From Actinokineospora enzanensis DSM 44649 (GTDB lineage: Bacteria; Actinomycetota; Actinomycetes; Mycobacteriales; Pseudonocardiaceae): 64,000 nt of DNA. Under the pieces are notes generated by a model. It was not told where the DNA came from, did no database searches, and was given only the letters and a program-made list of their open reading frames with translations. Where the stretch lies: contig NZ_KB894403.1 in NCBI RefSeq assembly GCF_000374445.1, positions 87,232 to 151,231 of the forward strand, written 5' to 3'. Of this stretch, positions 51,816 through 63,703 are shown piece after piece (position 1 is the stretch's first letter; every line of letters begins with the position of its first letter). The position numbers and the translations under genes are program-made.

Positions 51816-54800
51816 GTGTTCCAGTCGTCGTTGGCGCAGCAGCGGTTGTGGTTCTTGAGCCGGCTTGACGGAGCGGGCGCGGTGTACAACGTGCCGGTCG
51901 CCGTGCGGTTGCGGGGCGCGGTGGACCGGGTCGCGCTGCGGCGGGCGGTGCACGACACCGTGCTGCGGCAGGAGAGCCTGCGAACCGTGATCGTCGGGGA
52001 CGGGGACGTGCCCTGGCTGCGAGTGTTGGACGACGTCGACATCCCGATCACCGAGGCGCACACCACCGAGGCCGGGCTGGCCGCAGAGCTGACGCGAGCC
52101 GCGAACCGGGGATTCGACCTGGCCATGGATCCGCCGTTGCGGGTGTGGCTGTTCGAGCTGGGGGAGCAGGACCACGTCCTACTACTGGTCATGCACCACA
52201 TCGCGACTGACGGATGGTCGCTGGAGCCGCTGTCACGCGACCTGTCGACCGCCTACCGGGCACGGATCCAGGGCCATGCCCCCGACTGGACACCCCTGCC
52301 CGCCCGGTACACCGACTTCGCCGTCTGGCAGCGGGAGATGCTCGGCGAAGGCCCCGACAGCCTCCTGGGCACCCAGCTCGCCTACTGGACCGATGTCCTG
52401 GCCGACCTCCCCGACGAACTGCCCCTGCCCTACGACCACCCGCGCCCGGCCGTCAGCACACACGCGGGCGACCAGGTGCCCATCGTCATCGGCGCCGACC
52501 TGCACCAGGCCCTCGCCGAGATCGCGCACGACACGGGCGCGAGCCTGTTCATGGTCCTGCAAGCGGCCCTGGCGATGCTGCTCACCAGGCACGGCGCAGG
52601 CCACGACATCCCCATCGGCGCACCGGCCGCAGGTCGCGGAGACGAGGCCCTGGACGATCTCGTCGGGTTCTTCGTCAACACCCTGGTCCTGCGCGCCAAC
52701 ACCGCAGGAAACCCCACGTTCGCGGAGCTGCTCGCCCGCGTCCGCGAGGTCGACTTGGACGCGTTCAGCCACCAGGACGTCCCGTTCGACCGCCTGGTCG
52801 AGCAGCTCAATCCACACCGGACACTCTCCCGGAACGCCCTCTTCCAGGTCATGCTCTCGCTGGAGGAAAACACCGTCCGGCTGGACCTACCGGGCGTGGA
52901 GTGCGCGGAACTGACCGTGCACGTGCCGATCGCCAAGTGGGACCTCAACTTCACTCTCGCCCACGGCGCCCGCGAGCACAGTGTCCATAGTGGCCTGACA
53001 GGGTACCTGGAGTACGCCACCGACCTCTTCGACCGTCCCACCGCGCAGGCCCTCGCCGACCGGCTGGTGCGGATCCTCGAAGTGGTCGCCGCCGACCCGA
53101 CCCGCAGGCTCGGGGACATCGACCTGCTCACCCCGTCCGAACGTCACGAGATCCTGCGGAACTGGAACGACACGACCCGCCCGATCCCGGCCACGACAGT
53201 CCCGGCCCTGTTCGCCGCCCAGGTCGCCCGTACCCCGGATGCAGTCGCGCTGGTGGATGACGACGTCTGGTGGACCTACCGCGATCTCGACGCGCGCGCG
53301 GAACTGCTGGCCCGCTGCCTCGTCGAGTACGGTGTCGGTCCGGAGTCGGTCGTCGCGGTCGCGTTGCCCCGGTCGGCCGAGCACATCGCCGTGTTGGTCG
53401 CCGTCCTCAAGGCAGGTGGCGCGTACCTGCCCGTCGACCACCGCTATCCGCCGGACCGGGTCGCGTTCATGCTCCGCGACACCCGTCCCGCCGTCCTGGT
53501 CACGAAGTCCACGACGGACGCCGCCACGCAGGCCGCACGCGACACCGGAACCCCGGTGATGTCACCCGACCAGAAGCCCACGGGACGTGCGGTCGAGCGC
53601 CGCGAACCGCTGCCCGACCACCCCGTCTACGTCATCTACACCTCCGGTTCCACCGGTGTCCCCAAGGGCGTCTGCGTCCCGCACAAGGCCGTCGTCCGGC
53701 TGATCCACGAGTCCGGTTTCGTGGCGATCCGCCCGGACGACGTCGTCGCCCAGCTCTGCTCGGTGTCGTTCGACGTGGCGACGTTCGAGATCTGGGGAGC
53801 CCTGCTCACCGGCGCGACCCTGGCGGTGCCCCCGGCCGGGCCGCTGTCGAGCGCGGAGCTGCGCCACTTCCTCACCACCCGCGAGGTCACCGTGCTGTGG
53901 TTGACCGCCGAGCTGTTCCACCAGGCCGTCGACACCGACGTGCACGCCTTCGCGGGACTGCGCTTCCTGCTCGCGGGCGGCGACGTCATCGGCGCCGCGC
54001 ACTGCCAGGCCGTGCTCGCCGCGCTCCCGTCGATCACCCTGATCGACGGCTACGGCCCCACCGAGAACACGACCTTCACCACGACCCACCGCGTGACCCC
54101 GGCCGACCGCACCGGTGTCCCGATCGGTCGGCCGATCGGCAACACCACCGTCTACGTCCTCGACGAGTTCCTCGACCCCGTCCCACCCGGCGTCACCGGC
54201 GAGCTGTACACGGCCGGTACCGGTGTGGCGCGCGGCTACCGGAACCGGCCGGGCCTCACCGCCGAGCGGTTCGTCGCCTGCCCGTTCGGCGACGGCGAAC
54301 GCATGTACCGCACCGGCGACCTGGCCCGCTGGACCGGCGACGGCGTGCTGGAGTTCGGCGGCCGGGTCGACGACCAGGTGAAGGTTCGCGGGTTCCGGAT
54401 CGAACCCGGCGAGGTCGAGGCCGTCGTCGCCGACACCCCCGGCGTGGCGCGGGCCGTGGTCGTCGTGCGCGAGGACGTCCCCGGCGACCGCCGCCTGGTC
54501 GCCTACGTCGTCCCGGACGGCCCCCAGCACGGCCTACCCGCCGCCGTCCGGGCGACCGCCGCCGCGCGGCTGCCCGACCACATGGTCCCGTCGGCGGTCG
54601 TGGTGATCGACACCGTCCCGGTGACCGCCAACGGCAAACTGGACCGGCGCGCCCTGCCCGCCCCAGAACACCGGGTGACCGGCTCGCACCGGCTCGACGA
54701 GCGCGAACGCGTCCTGTCCGGACTGTTCGCCCAGACCCTGGGCCTGCCCAGGGTCGGCCCGCACGACAGCTTCTTCGCCCTCGGCGGCCACTCCCTGCTG

Positions 54801-56345
54801 GCCATCAAACTGATCAACGCCGTCCGGTCGGCCTTCTCGGTGGACGTCCCGCTCAAGGCCCTGTTCCAGACGCCGACCGTCAGCTCGCTACTCGCGGCGA
54901 TCAGCGCCGACGGGCACGCGCGCCCGCCCCTGGTGCACGAGGAGCGGCAGGGGCTCGTGGAGGTCTCGCTCGCGCAACAACGGCTGTGGTTCCTGAGCCT
55001 GCTGGAGGACTCCAGCGGCACCTACAACGTCCCGTTCGCCCTGCGACTACGCGGCGAACTGGACCAGACCGCGCTGTCCGCAGCCCTGGTGGACACGGTG
55101 ATCCGACAGGCGAGCCTGCGGACCCTCCTCGTCGACGAGGGCGGTGTTCCGTGGCAGCGGGTCCTGGAGCCGGACGAGGTCTACGTGCCCGTCAAGGTCG
55201 TCGAACTGGCGGAGGCCGACCTCGCGGCGGCCATGGCGTCCGTGACCACCAGCGGGTTCGACCTGGCCACCGAGCTGCCCCTGCGCGCCTGGCTCTACCG
55301 GCTGGGCGAACGCGAACACGTCCTCCTGCTCGTGATGCACCACATCGCGATGGACGGCCGGTCCATGGATCCACTGTTCCGTGACCTGTCCACCGCCTAC
55401 CGGGCCAGGAGCGAGAACCGTGCGCCGGATTGGGCGCCGCTGCCCGCCCACTACACCGACTACGCGGTGTGGCAGCGCCGGTTGCTGGGGTCGGAGTCGG
55501 ATCCGGACAGTCTGCAGAACAGGCAGCTCCGCTACTGGAAGCGTGCACTCGCCGGGATGCCCGACCAGCTCGCCCTGCCCTACGACCGCCCGCGCCCGCC
55601 GGTCAGCTCGCACCACGGCGGCGTCGTGCCGGTGACTCTCGACGCCGACCTGCACCGGGCGTTGACCGACCTCGGCGGCCGGAGCGGGACCAGCCTGTTC
55701 ATGGTGTTCCAGGCCGCGCTGGCGACCCTGTTGGCCCGGTACGGGGCGGGACATGACATTCCCATCGCCTCGCCTGCCGCCGGACGGGCCGACGAGGCGT
55801 TGGACGATCTTGTCGGGTTCTTCGTCAACACCCTGGTGCTCCGGGTGGACACCTCGGGCGACCCGACGTTCGAGGAGCTGTTGCGGCGGATCCGGGAGGT
55901 GGACCTGGACGCGTTCAGCCACCAGGACGTGCCGTTCGACCGGGTCGTGGAGGAGCTGCGGCCGCAGCGGTCGTTGTCCCGGCAGGCGCTGTTCCAGATC
56001 ATGTTCATGCTGGAGGAGGCAGGGGATTACCTGGATCTGCCTGGGATCACGGCGACCGAGCAGGTGGTCGAGTTCCCGGTCGTGCGCTTCGACATGTGGC
56101 TCGGCCTGACCGAGTCGAAGACGGCTGCGGGGGAGTGTCTGGGTGTTGTCGGGGAGTTGCGTTACAGCACGGAACTGTTCGACCACGGCACGATCGAGAC
56201 CATGGTGACCCGGTTCGCCTCGTTGTTGCGCCGCGCCGCGACCGCTCCCTTGTCCCGACTGTCCGCGCTGACTCCATCACCGACTCCGGCAATGGCCCGC
56301 CGCAGGCCGGTGACGCTTCCGGCCGTCGGCGGCCGCCTCGATTGA
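51816..56345 (+). CDS. NRPS with C-A-T-C domains
   Basis: A 1509-residue protein. The first condensation domain starts at once ([21 protein letters not shown] with His127-His128). An adenylation domain (about 450-945) has [11 protein letters not shown] and YGPTENTTF. The carrier site is [11 protein letters not shown] (Ser993). A second condensation domain follows (about 1040-1470; HHIAMDG near 1175). The pocket reads D-V-F-W-L-G-G-T-F-K, near codes for valine-type residues. GTG 51816 has AGAGGGGGCAG upstream. With a C domain at the C-terminus and no thioesterase, the chain must pass to a carrier in trans, perhaps on the convergent A-T-C-A-T protein or a gene outside the window. Confidence 0.94.
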   Translation: MFQSSLAQQRLWFLSRLDGAGAVYNVPVAVRLRGAVDRVALRRAVHDTVLRQESLRTVIVGDGDVPWLRVLDDVDIPITEAHTTEAGLAAELTRAANRGFDLAMDPPLRVWLFELGEQDHVLLLVMHHIATDGWSLEPLSRDLSTAYRARIQGHAPDWTPLPARYTDFAVWQREMLGEGPDSLLGTQLAYWTDVLADLPDELPLPYDHPRPAVSTHAGDQVPIVIGADLHQALAEIAHDTGASLFMVLQAALAMLLTRHGAGHDIPIGAPAAGRGDEALDDLVGFFVNTLVLRANTAGNPTFAELLARVREVDLDAFSHQDVPFDRLVEQLNPHRTLSRNALFQVMLSLEENTVRLDLPGVECAELTVHVPIAKWDLNFTLAHGAREHSVHSGLTGYLEYATDLFDRPTAQALADRLVRILEVVAADPTRRLGDIDLLTPSERHEILRNWNDTTRPIPATTVPALFAAQVARTPDAVALVDDDVWWTYRDLDARAELLARCLVEYGVGPESVVAVALPRSAEHIAVLVAVLKAGGAYLPVDHRYPPDRVAFMLRDTRPAVLVTKSTTDAATQAARDTGTPVMSPDQKPTGRAVERREPLPDHPVYVIYTSGSTGVPKGVCVPHKAVVRLIHESGFVAIRPDDVVAQLCSVSFDVATFEIWGALLTGATLAVPPAGPLSSAELRHFLTTREVTVLWLTAELFHQAVDTDVHAFAGLRFLLAGGDVIGAAHCQAVLAALPSITLIDGYGPTENTTFTTTHRVTPADRTGVPIGRPIGNTTVYVLDEFLDPVPPGVTGELYTAGTGVARGYRNRPGLTAERFVACPFGDGERMYRTGDLARWTGDGVLEFGGRVDDQVKVRGFRIEPGEVEAVVADTPGVARAVVVVREDVPGDRRLVAYVVPDGPQHGLPAAVRATAAARLPDHMVPSAVVVIDTVPVTANGKLDRRALPAPEHRVTGSHRLDERERVLSGLFAQTLGLPRVGPHDSFFALGGHSLLAIKLINAVRSAFSVDVPLKALFQTPTVSSLLAAISADGHARPPLVHEERQGLVEVSLAQQRLWFLSLLEDSSGTYNVPFALRLRGELDQTALSAALVDTVIRQASLRTLLVDEGGVPWQRVLEPDEVYVPVKVVELAEADLAAAMASVTTSGFDLATELPLRAWLYRLGEREHVLLLVMHHIAMDGRSMDPLFRDLSTAYRARSENRAPDWAPLPAHYTDYAVWQRRLLGSESDPDSLQNRQLRYWKRALAGMPDQLALPYDRPRPPVSSHHGGVVPVTLDADLHRALTDLGGRSGTSLFMVFQAALATLLARYGAGHDIPIASPAAGRADEALDDLVGFFVNTLVLRVDTSGDPTFEELLRRIREVDLDAFSHQDVPFDRVVEELRPQRSLSRQALFQIMFMLEEAGDYLDLPGITATEQVVEFPVVRFDMWLGLTESKTAAGECLGVVGELRYSTELFDHGTIETMVTRFASLLRRAATAPLSRLSALTPSPTPAMARRRPVTLPAVGGRLD

Positions 56346-56347
56346 CG

Positions 56348-57324
56348 GTGAATACGCCGCTTACGGAGCCGGTGCGTGGTGTCGTTCCGCCGTTGGATCG
56401 CACGGCGGAGTCCGTCTACGCCTGGGCCCTGGCTCGTGGTCGGGTGCCTGCCGTGGCCTGCCCGGATCTGGTCGCCGACCTCGGGCTCACCCCTGCGGAG
56501 GTCGACCGGGGCATCACCGCGCTGTGCCTCCTGCGGCTGCTGACCCCGGATGCCTCGGGCGGCCTTGTTCCGACCAGCCCGGACGTCGCCGCCGCCGAAC
56601 TGGTCGGGCCGATGCGGTTGGAGGTGGTGGAGCTGGAGCGGCGGGCGTCGACTTTGCAGGCGCAGCTGTCCTCGCTGGGGCCGCTGTACTCGCGCAGTCG
56701 GCATCGGGAGGATGTGGAACGGGTAGAGGGAGAGGACCGGGTCCGGGCGCTGATCGCCGATGAGGCTCGGCGGTGTGTGGTCGAGATCCGCACCAGTCAT
56801 CCTGGTCGGACGGCCGCCTGTTGGCTGCCCACGGACCTGGATTGCCGTGTCCGGTCACTGTATCAGCATCCGGTTCGTGTTGATATCCGTTCCCGGGCGG
56901 TCCTTGAGGCATTTGTGGATGCCGGCCGTGAGATTCGTACCTGTGCACAGCTTTCCGGTCGGGTGGCGGTGTTCGACCAGGCGACTGCGGTGGTGGCGGG
57001 TGGTTCTGGTACTGCGGTGTTGCTGCGTGATCCCTCTACAGTGGACTACATCGGTCGGGGCCTGGAACAGCGGTGGGCCACTGCGGTGCCGTACGAGGCT
57101 GGGGGAACCGCGCCTCGCTATGGCGCGGCCGGTGAGGACTTCAAGCGGGCCATCCTTCGTTTTTGGCCACCGGGGCCAAGGACGAGCAGATCGCGCGACG
57201 GTTGAGTGTCTCGGTTCGCACCTGTCGCAGGCATATCGCGGAGATCATGTCCGAGCTGTCGGTCACCAGCCGGTTCCAGGCGGGCGTCCGAGCCGCCGAA
57301 CTCGGTCTTCTCGACACCCCCTGA
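56348..57324 (+). pseudogene. LuxR-type regulator with a frameshift before the HTH
   Basis: The first 270 or so residues match regulators with an N-terminal TrmB-like winged helix (VAWALARG-type start, GLTPAEVDRGITALCLLRLL) and a middle domain (RDPSTVDYIGRGLEQRW). At 57160-57164 a run of five T shifts the frame: the original frame ends at 57205, while the plus-one frame continues with FLATGAKDEQIARRLSVSVR and SELSVTSRFQAGVRAAELGL, a standard LuxR HTH, to the stop at 57324. One extra T would restore the gene. Either a true loss, a phase-variable tract or a sequencing error. The start may be GTG 56348 or TTG 56342, overlapping the NRPS stop. It would regulate the adjoining NRPS genes. Confidence 0.8.
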
Positions 57325-57328
57325 CTCG

Positions 57329-57374
57329 GGCCTGGTCCCCGGGACGGCGGTCTCGCCGTCCCGGGGACCAGGCC
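57329..57374. terminator. Bidirectional terminator between convergent units
   Basis: Perfect 21-base arms (57329-57349 and 57354-57374) with a four-base GTCT loop lie four bases after the regulator stop and eight bases before the end of the leftward NRPS. Confidence 0.85.
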
Positions 57375-57382
57375 GGGGACTC

Positions 57383-60300
57383 CTATCGCGATCGTCGCAA
57401 GGAGACCGTCGGTCTGGCCGCAGGTGCCGTCGACAGCCGACGGGCCAGGTCGGCCATGACCGGTGTCTCGAACACCATCCGGATCGTCAGATGCACCCCC
57501 AACACCGACCGAACCTGATTCACCAGCTTGGCCGCCGTCATCGAACTACCACCCAGATCGAAGAAATGATCCTCCCTCCCCACAGCCTTCAACCCCAACA
57601 CCTGCTCGACGACCCCACAGGTCCGACGCTCCCACTCCGTACGCGGCGGCGCACCCCCGGTCGCCGACATCACCGGAGCAGGCAATGCCCGATGATCCAG
57701 CTTCCCGTTCCCCGTGAGCGGCAATGATTCCAACGGCACGAACGACGACGGGACCATGTACTCCGGCAACACAGAAGCGGCAAACTGGCGCAGGTCCGAC
57801 GGATCGACAATCCGGTAGGACACCGGCACCACATAGGCCACCAACTGCTTGTCCCCGCCCGCCCCCCGAGCCACCACAGCAGCCTGGGCGACGTCCGGAT
57901 GCCCGCTGAGCACCTGCACAACCTCCCCTGGCTCGATCCGCACCCCCCGAACCTTCACCTGATCATCCGCCCGCCCCAGGAAATCCAATGACCCATCCGA
58001 CCGCCACCGAGCCAGATCCCCGGACCGATACATCCGCGCCCCAGGCGCCCCGAACGGAGACGCGACGAACCGTTCAGCGGTCAACCCAGGCCGGTTCGGA
58101 TACCCACGCCCCACACAGTCGCCCGCCAGGTAGAGCTCACCCACCACGCCGATCGGCACCGGATTCAGCCCGCCATCCAACACATACGTCCGGCTGTTGA
58201 AGATCGGCTCCCCGATCGGCGCAGTAGCCGCCCACAGCGACTGGTCCGCAGGCATCGTGTACCCGGTGACGACATGTGTCTCCGAAGGCCCGTAATGGTT
58301 GTGCAGCCGAACCCATGGCCGCCGCCGATGAAACGCCCGCACGGTCTCCGACAGCCGCAACGCCTCACCGGCCTGGAGCACGTGCCGCAGCGACGTGAAC
58401 TCCAGGTCCTGCCTGTCCGCCGCCTCGTACACCGCGCCTACCACCAGGTCGGGCGCGAAGAACTCGGTCGCCCCCTCCCGGTCCAGCCAGCCCGCCAACT
58501 CGGCCGGGTCGAGCCGGGTTTCATCGGGTGGGATCAGCAGGGTCTTGCCGTTGAGCAGCACCGACAGGAACTCGTGGATGGACGCGTCGAACGTGATGGA
58601 GCTGAACTGGGCCACCCGCGCACCCGGTTCCACCGGGATGACGTGCCGGTTCCAGGCGAGCAGGTTGTTGAGGACGTGGTACTGGACCGCCACCCCCTTG
58701 GGCCGACCGGTCGACCCGGAGGTGTAGATCACGAACGCGGGAGACTGCGGGTCGCAGTCGACCGCGAGGTTCGCCGGGGACTGCCGCGCCAATGCGCGAG
58801 CGGTCGATGGCGAGTCGAGCAGCAGGACCGGTCCGACCGCGCCGGAGGCGCCGGTGGTGACCATGAGAGCGGGGGAGCAGTCCGCCACGAGGTAGCTGAT
58901 CCGGTCGGCCGGGAACATCGGGTCGACGGGCACGTAGACCGCGCCGACCTTGAGGATCGCCAGGAACGTGACCAGCAGGTCGGCCGACCGGGGCAGCACC
59001 ACGCATACCCGGTCCTCGGGCCCGATCCCACGTTCCAGCAGCAGCCCCGCCAGCCGGTTGGCCCGAGCGTTGAACTCCGCGTAGGACAACGTGACAGCGG
59101 GATCAATGACGGCGACAGCGTCCGGTGTGCGGGCGACCTGCTGTTCCACCTGCGTCCGCAACGATCCGGGAGGCAGCGGGACGGCTGTGTCGTTCCAGCC
59201 GGTCAGCACCTGGCGTCGTTCGTCGGCGTCCAGGAGGTCGATCGAGGTCAGCGCCCGTCCAGGGGCGGTGACCACGGCCGTCAGCAACCGGAGGAAGCGG
59301 GCGTGCAGCCGTTCCGCCGTGTCCCGGTCGAACAGGTCGGTGGCGTATTCGACGAACCCGGTCATGCCCGCCCGGCCCGGCCGCGCCGAGATGCTGAACA
59401 GCAGGTCGAACTTGGCCGTCCCGGTGCCCAGGTCCACCGACTCCGACGCCAGGCCGGGCAGCGCGAGCGCGGTGTTGCCGGTGTCCTCGAACATCAGCAT
59501 GGTCTGGAACAGTGGGTGCCGGGCCTGCGTGCGCGCCGGGTTGAGCGCCTCCACGACCTGGTCGAACGGCACGTCCTGGTGGTCGAACGCGGCCAGTGCC
59601 GCTGTCCGCGCCCGTCCCAGTACGTCCCGGAACCCGATCCCGCCGGACAGGTCGGTGCGCAGGACCACCGTGTTGACGAAGAACCCGACCACGTCGTCGA
59701 GCAGCTCGTCCGGCCTGCCCGCCACGGTCGCCCCCAACGGGATGTCCGTGCCCGCGCCCATCCGGTGCAGCAGTGTGGACAGTGCCGCGTGCACGACCAT
59801 GAACAGCGTGCAGCCCTCCGCACGGGCCAGATCCGCCAGCCGGTCATGCAGGTCGGCGTCGATCGACAGCGGGATGCGGCCCCCGTGGTGGCTCGCGATC
59901 GCGGGCCGTGGCCGGTCGTAGGGGAGGGGCAACTCCTCCGGCAGGTCCCGCAGCGCCTCCCGCCAGTAGTCCAGGCCCGCCGATCCCACCTCGCGCTGCC
60001 ACAAAGCGAAATCGGCGTACTGGACCGGCAGCGGACGCCACGAGGGTGCAGCGCCTGCCGACCTGGCCGTGTAGGCGTGCTCCAAGTCCCGCGCGAGCGG
60101 CCCGTCGGACCAGCCGTCCGAGGCGATGTGATGCAACACCAGCAGCAACACCGCACCACCATCTACTTCGAACAGAACAGCGCGCACCGGGATGTCTCGG
60201 CCGAGATCGAACGGCGCTGTCGCCGCCTCCCGCACCCGGTCGTCAAGATCCTCCGGGCCGGCGCAGACGACCGCGAGCCTAGGCCGTGCGTCCGTCAAGA

Positions 60301-62269
60301 CCAGCTGATACGGCTCCCCGTCGACTTCCGGATACACCGTCCGCAGCACCTCGTGCCGCGCCACCACGTCCCCGAGCGCCGCCTCCAACGCGGCCGGATC
60401 GACCCCGTCCACCAGCCGGTGCAACGACGGCAGGTGGTACTGCGCCGACGGCCCCTCCAGACTGTCGATGAACCACAACCGCCGCTGCGCGAACGACAAC
60501 GGCACCAGTTCCGGGAGTTCGCGCGGCGCCAATGCCTGTCGGGGCGGCGCGGCACGGTCGAGCAACGTGCCGAGACCGGCGGCCGTGGGCGCGTCGAACA
60601 ACGCCCGCATCGGCAACTCCGCGCCGAGCACCGTTCGCACCCGACCGGCCAGCCGCGACGCGGACAGCGAATGTCCGCCCAGGGCGAAGAAGTCGTCGTC
60701 GACCCCGACCTCGGGCAGCCCGAGCACCTCGGCCATCAGTCCACAGAGGACTTCCTCGCGGTGTGTCCGCGGCGTCCGGCCCGGCACGAGGGTCGGCGTG
60801 GACTCGGGCAGGGCCTTGCGGTCGACCTTCCCGTTCGGCGTGAGCGGCAGCGCGTCCAGCCGCACGACCAGCGCGGGCACCATGTACTCGGGCAGGCGAT
60901 CCGCCACGAACCCGCGCACGTCCCCGAGGCCCGGACCGGTCGAGGTGACATAGGCGATCAGCCGCTGGTCACCCGCCGCGTCCGGGCGCGCGACCACCAC
61001 GACCTGGTCCACCTCGGGATGCTCGCCCAGCACGGCCTCGACCTCGCCGGGCTCGATCCGGTGACCCCGCACCTTCACCTGGTTGTCCGCGCGGTCGACG
61101 AACACCAGCGAGCCGCCGACCGACCACCGCACCCGGTCGCCCGTGCGGTACATGCGTGAGCCCGGCGGCCCGAACGGGTCCGCGACGAACCGCTGCGCGG
61201 TCATCCCGGGCTGCCCGTGGTAACCCAGCGCGACTCCGGCGCCTGCCAGGTACAGCTCGGCCGTGACCTCGCGCCCCACCAGCCGCAATGCGCCATCGAG
61301 GACATAGGCATGGGTGTTCGCGATCGGCAGGCCGATGGGCGGCGCGTCCTCGCCCGGCTCGACGGTCGCGACCGTGGACCAGATCGTGGTCTCCGTCGGC
61401 CCGTACAGGTTGGTCGTCTGACCCAGGGAGCAGAGCGTGATGGCCAGCCGCGCCGGGAGGGCCTCGCCGCCGACCAGCACCCGCAGCCCGGGAGTCGGCT
61501 CCAGTTCGGGCGCCAGCACCCGCCACAGCGACGGCGTGGCCTGCATGATCGTGGTCCCCGACCGGCGCACCAGCCCGGCCAGCCCGACCGGGTCCACCAC
61601 CGCGCCCCGGTCGGCCAGCACGACTCGGGCCCCGCTGATCAGCGGTAGGTACAGCTCCAGCGCGGCGATGTCGAACGCGACCGTGGTCACCGCGAGCCAC
61701 CGGTCGTCCGCCCCGAGCGGGAACCGGCCGCGCATGTCGAGCAGGAAGTTGGCCAGGTTCGCGTGCGTGACCACGACCCCCTTGGGCCGCCCGGTCGACC
61801 CGGACGTGTAGATCACGTAGGCAGCCGCGCCCGGCTCGCTCAGCTCGATGTCGGGCGTCGGGCCAGACGAGCCGTCGAGTTCCGTGTCGAGTATCAGCCG
61901 ATCGGGTCCGTCGGGCAGGTCCACGACATCGGCGGTGGTCACCACCAGCACCGGCGCGGCGTCGTCGATCACCCCGGCGATCCGCTCGGCCGGGTAGGCC
62001 GGGTCCACCGGCACGTAGGCCGCCCCGCACCGCAGCACCGCGAGCAGGCATACCGGCAGGTCCACCGTGCGTGGCAGCACCAGCGCCACCCGCGTACCCG
62101 GCCGCACGCCGCGCCCGAGCAGCAGGCGCGCCAGCCGGTTCGCGCGCATGTCCAGGTCCCGGTAGGTCAGCTCCACGTCCCCGGCTACCACCGCGACCAG
62201 GTCCGGGGTCGCGGCGGCCTGCGCGCGGAACAGTTCGGGCAGCGTCGCCCCTCCCGCGCTATCCGCCAT
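57383..62269 (-). CDS. NRPS with A-T-C-A-T domains; first A domain glycine-type
   Basis: A 1628-residue protein. A1 (about 1-490) has the pocket D-I-L-Q-L-G-L-I-W-K, the standard glycine code. T1 has [11 protein letters not shown] near 532. The condensation domain (about 560-1000) has HHIASDGWS near 713. A2 (about 1030-1520) has the pocket D-A-H-F-L-A-H-V-V-K, which I cannot assign; it carries the [12 protein letters not shown] variant of the A5 motif. T2 ([12 protein letters not shown] near 1576) is close to the C-terminus. There is no thioesterase or terminal C domain, so a following module is expected in trans. It starts inside the end of the MbtH gene (11-base overlap). Confidence 0.95.
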   Translation of the reverse strand: MADSAGGATLPELFRAQAAATPDLVAVVAGDVELTYRDLDMRANRLARLLLGRGVRPGTRVALVLPRTVDLPVCLLAVLRCGAAYVPVDPAYPAERIAGVIDDAAPVLVVTTADVVDLPDGPDRLILDTELDGSSGPTPDIELSEPGAAAYVIYTSGSTGRPKGVVVTHANLANFLLDMRGRFPLGADDRWLAVTTVAFDIAALELYLPLISGARVVLADRGAVVDPVGLAGLVRRSGTTIMQATPSLWRVLAPELEPTPGLRVLVGGEALPARLAITLCSLGQTTNLYGPTETTIWSTVATVEPGEDAPPIGLPIANTHAYVLDGALRLVGREVTAELYLAGAGVALGYHGQPGMTAQRFVADPFGPPGSRMYRTGDRVRWSVGGSLVFVDRADNQVKVRGHRIEPGEVEAVLGEHPEVDQVVVVARPDAAGDQRLIAYVTSTGPGLGDVRGFVADRLPEYMVPALVVRLDALPLTPNGKVDRKALPESTPTLVPGRTPRTHREEVLCGLMAEVLGLPEVGVDDDFFALGGHSLSASRLAGRVRTVLGAELPMRALFDAPTAAGLGTLLDRAAPPRQALAPRELPELVPLSFAQRRLWFIDSLEGPSAQYHLPSLHRLVDGVDPAALEAALGDVVARHEVLRTVYPEVDGEPYQLVLTDARPRLAVVCAGPEDLDDRVREAATAPFDLGRDIPVRAVLFEVDGGAVLLLVLHHIASDGWSDGPLARDLEHAYTARSAGAAPSWRPLPVQYADFALWQREVGSAGLDYWREALRDLPEELPLPYDRPRPAIASHHGGRIPLSIDADLHDRLADLARAEGCTLFMVVHAALSTLLHRMGAGTDIPLGATVAGRPDELLDDVVGFFVNTVVLRTDLSGGIGFRDVLGRARTAALAAFDHQDVPFDQVVEALNPARTQARHPLFQTMLMFEDTGNTALALPGLASESVDLGTGTAKFDLLFSISARPGRAGMTGFVEYATDLFDRDTAERLHARFLRLLTAVVTAPGRALTSIDLLDADERRQVLTGWNDTAVPLPPGSLRTQVEQQVARTPDAVAVIDPAVTLSYAEFNARANRLAGLLLERGIGPEDRVCVVLPRSADLLVTFLAILKVGAVYVPVDPMFPADRISYLVADCSPALMVTTGASGAVGPVLLLDSPSTARALARQSPANLAVDCDPQSPAFVIYTSGSTGRPKGVAVQYHVLNNLLAWNRHVIPVEPGARVAQFSSITFDASIHEFLSVLLNGKTLLIPPDETRLDPAELAGWLDREGATEFFAPDLVVGAVYEAADRQDLEFTSLRHVLQAGEALRLSETVRAFHRRRPWVRLHNHYGPSETHVVTGYTMPADQSLWAATAPIGEPIFNSRTYVLDGGLNPVPIGVVGELYLAGDCVGRGYPNRPGLTAERFVASPFGAPGARMYRSGDLARWRSDGSLDFLGRADDQVKVRGVRIEPGEVVQVLSGHPDVAQAAVVARGAGGDKQLVAYVVPVSYRIVDPSDLRQFAASVLPEYMVPSSFVPLESLPLTGNGKLDHRALPAPVMSATGGAPPRTEWERRTCGVVEQVLGLKAVGREDHFFDLGGSSMTAAKLVNQVRSVLGVHLTIRMVFETPVMADLARRLSTAPAARPTVSLRRSR

Positions 62270-62471
62270 GGCCGGCCTCGCGCAGGCTTCGCGGCCGCAG
62301 GTCGGTCCAGTTCGCCTCCACGTGCGCGACGGCGGCTTCGCGGTCGCCCGGACCGAACACCACGGCCCACCCGGCGGGCACGGCGGCGAACGCGGGCCAC
62401 AGCGAGTGCTGCGCCTCGGCGTTGACCAGGACCAGGAACTCGCCGTCCCGGTCGTCGAACGGGTTGCTCAT
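62259..62471 (-). CDS. MbtH-like protein
   Basis: A 70-residue protein with the full MbtH pattern: [33 protein letters not shown] and the end [10 protein letters not shown]. MbtH proteins bind and activate adenylation domains. It overlaps the SufS-like gene (ATGA) upstream and the NRPS downstream, so it is made with its partner A domains. Confidence 0.96.
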   Translation of the reverse strand: MSNPFDDRDGEFLVLVNAEAQHSLWPAFAAVPAGWAVVFGPGDREAAVAHVEANWTDLRPRSLREAGHGG

Positions 62472-63703
62472 CGGCGCGCCCCCGACACCAGGGTGGCCGG
62501 GCCGAGCAGGGCCAGCAGCTCGTCGAGCGCGGCGTAGAAGCCGTCGATCTCGGCGACCTCGTTGTACAGGTAGGCCGACACGCGCAGGGTCTCCCCGCCC
62601 GCCAGCCAGGTGACCAGCGGCTGCGCGCACATGTGGCCGCTGCGCACCATGTACCCGTAGGAGTCGCTCAGCAGCCGGGCGACCTCGCCGGTGGGCACGG
62701 CCTCGCCCAGGCTCAGCGTGGCCAGCGCGATCCGGTCGGTGGTCTCCGGCGGCCCGATCAGCTTGATCCCGGGCCGCGCCAGCGCGCCGGACACCAGGGC
62801 CGCGCACAGTTCCCGCTCGTGCGCGGCGCGGTCCGCCTGGTCCAGTGCCTCCAGATAGTCGATGGCGGCGGCGCAGCCGATGATCGAGGCGATGGCCGGG
62901 GTGCCAGACTCGAACCGGTACGGGATGCGCCGGTCCACGCTCCGCTCGACGTCGACCCAGTCGACCATGCCGCCGCCCACCACCATCGGCCGCAGCGCGT
63001 CGAGCCGGGCGGCGCGGCCGTAGAGGCAGCCGACGCCGGTGGGGCCCAGCATCTTGTGCATGGAGAATGCCACGAAGTCGGCGTCCAGCTCGCGCACGTT
63101 GATTCGCTCGTGCGGCAGGAACTGTGCGGAGTCCAGCACGATGATCGCGTCGCAGGCCGCGCGCACCTCGGCGATCAGCTCTGCCACCGGGTGTACGACT
63201 CCGGTGACGTTCGAGCAGTGCGTGAGTGCCACGACTCGCGGGTTGCCGCGCAGCAGCGTGCGGAAGTGGTCGCGATCGAGCCGCCCGTGCCGGTCCACTC
63301 TGGTCGGTTCCAGGCGTCCGGCCCGGCGCCACGGCAGCAGCTGCGAGTGGTGCGCGTCGAAGCAGCCCACGATCGACGCGTCCGGCTCCAGGTCGAGACC
63401 GGACGCCACCAGGTTCAGCGCCTCGCTGGTGTTGCGCAGCAGCACCACCTCATTCGCCGCCGCCCCGATGTGGTCGGCGATCCGCACCCGCGACGCCTCG
63501 TACGCGTCGGACGCCTCTTCCGACAGTCGGTGCTTGCCGCGGTGGATGTTGGACCCGTTGCACTCGTAGTACTCGGTGACCGCCCGGATGACCGAGTCAG
63601 GTTTCAGGCTCGTCGCCGCACTGTCCAGGTAGGACATGGGCTGTCCGTCGATCTGCCGCCGCAGCGCCGGGAAGTCGTCCCGGCGGTTCACGCGCGTGCT
63701 CAT
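62468..63703 (-). CDS. SufS-like class V PLP enzyme (cysteine desulfurase type)
   Basis: A 411-residue class V aminotransferase-fold enzyme with [25 protein letters not shown], the PLP lysine in [14 protein letters not shown] and the SufS-type Cys segment [10 protein letters not shown]. The active Cys is retained, so sulfur (or selenium) removal from cysteine is possible. No sufB/C/D/U genes are near, and the gene is sandwiched between an adenylate-forming enzyme and MbtH, so it is probably devoted to the peptide, for instance to supply sulfur or act as a Cys lyase. Start at ATG 63703 overlaps the upstream stop. Confidence 0.9.
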   Translation of the reverse strand: MSTRVNRRDDFPALRRQIDGQPMSYLDSAATSLKPDSVIRAVTEYYECNGSNIHRGKHRLSEEASDAYEASRVRIADHIGAAANEVVLLRNTSEALNLVASGLDLEPDASIVGCFDAHHSQLLPWRRAGRLEPTRVDRHGRLDRDHFRTLLRGNPRVVALTHCSNVTGVVHPVAELIAEVRAACDAIIVLDSAQFLPHERINVRELDADFVAFSMHKMLGPTGVGCLYGRAARLDALRPMVVGGGMVDWVDVERSVDRRIPYRFESGTPAIASIIGCAAAIDYLEALDQADRAAHERELCAALVSGALARPGIKLIGPPETTDRIALATLSLGEAVPTGEVARLLSDSYGYMVRSGHMCAQPLVTWLAGGETLRVSAYLYNEVAEIDGFYAALDELLALLGPATLVSGARR

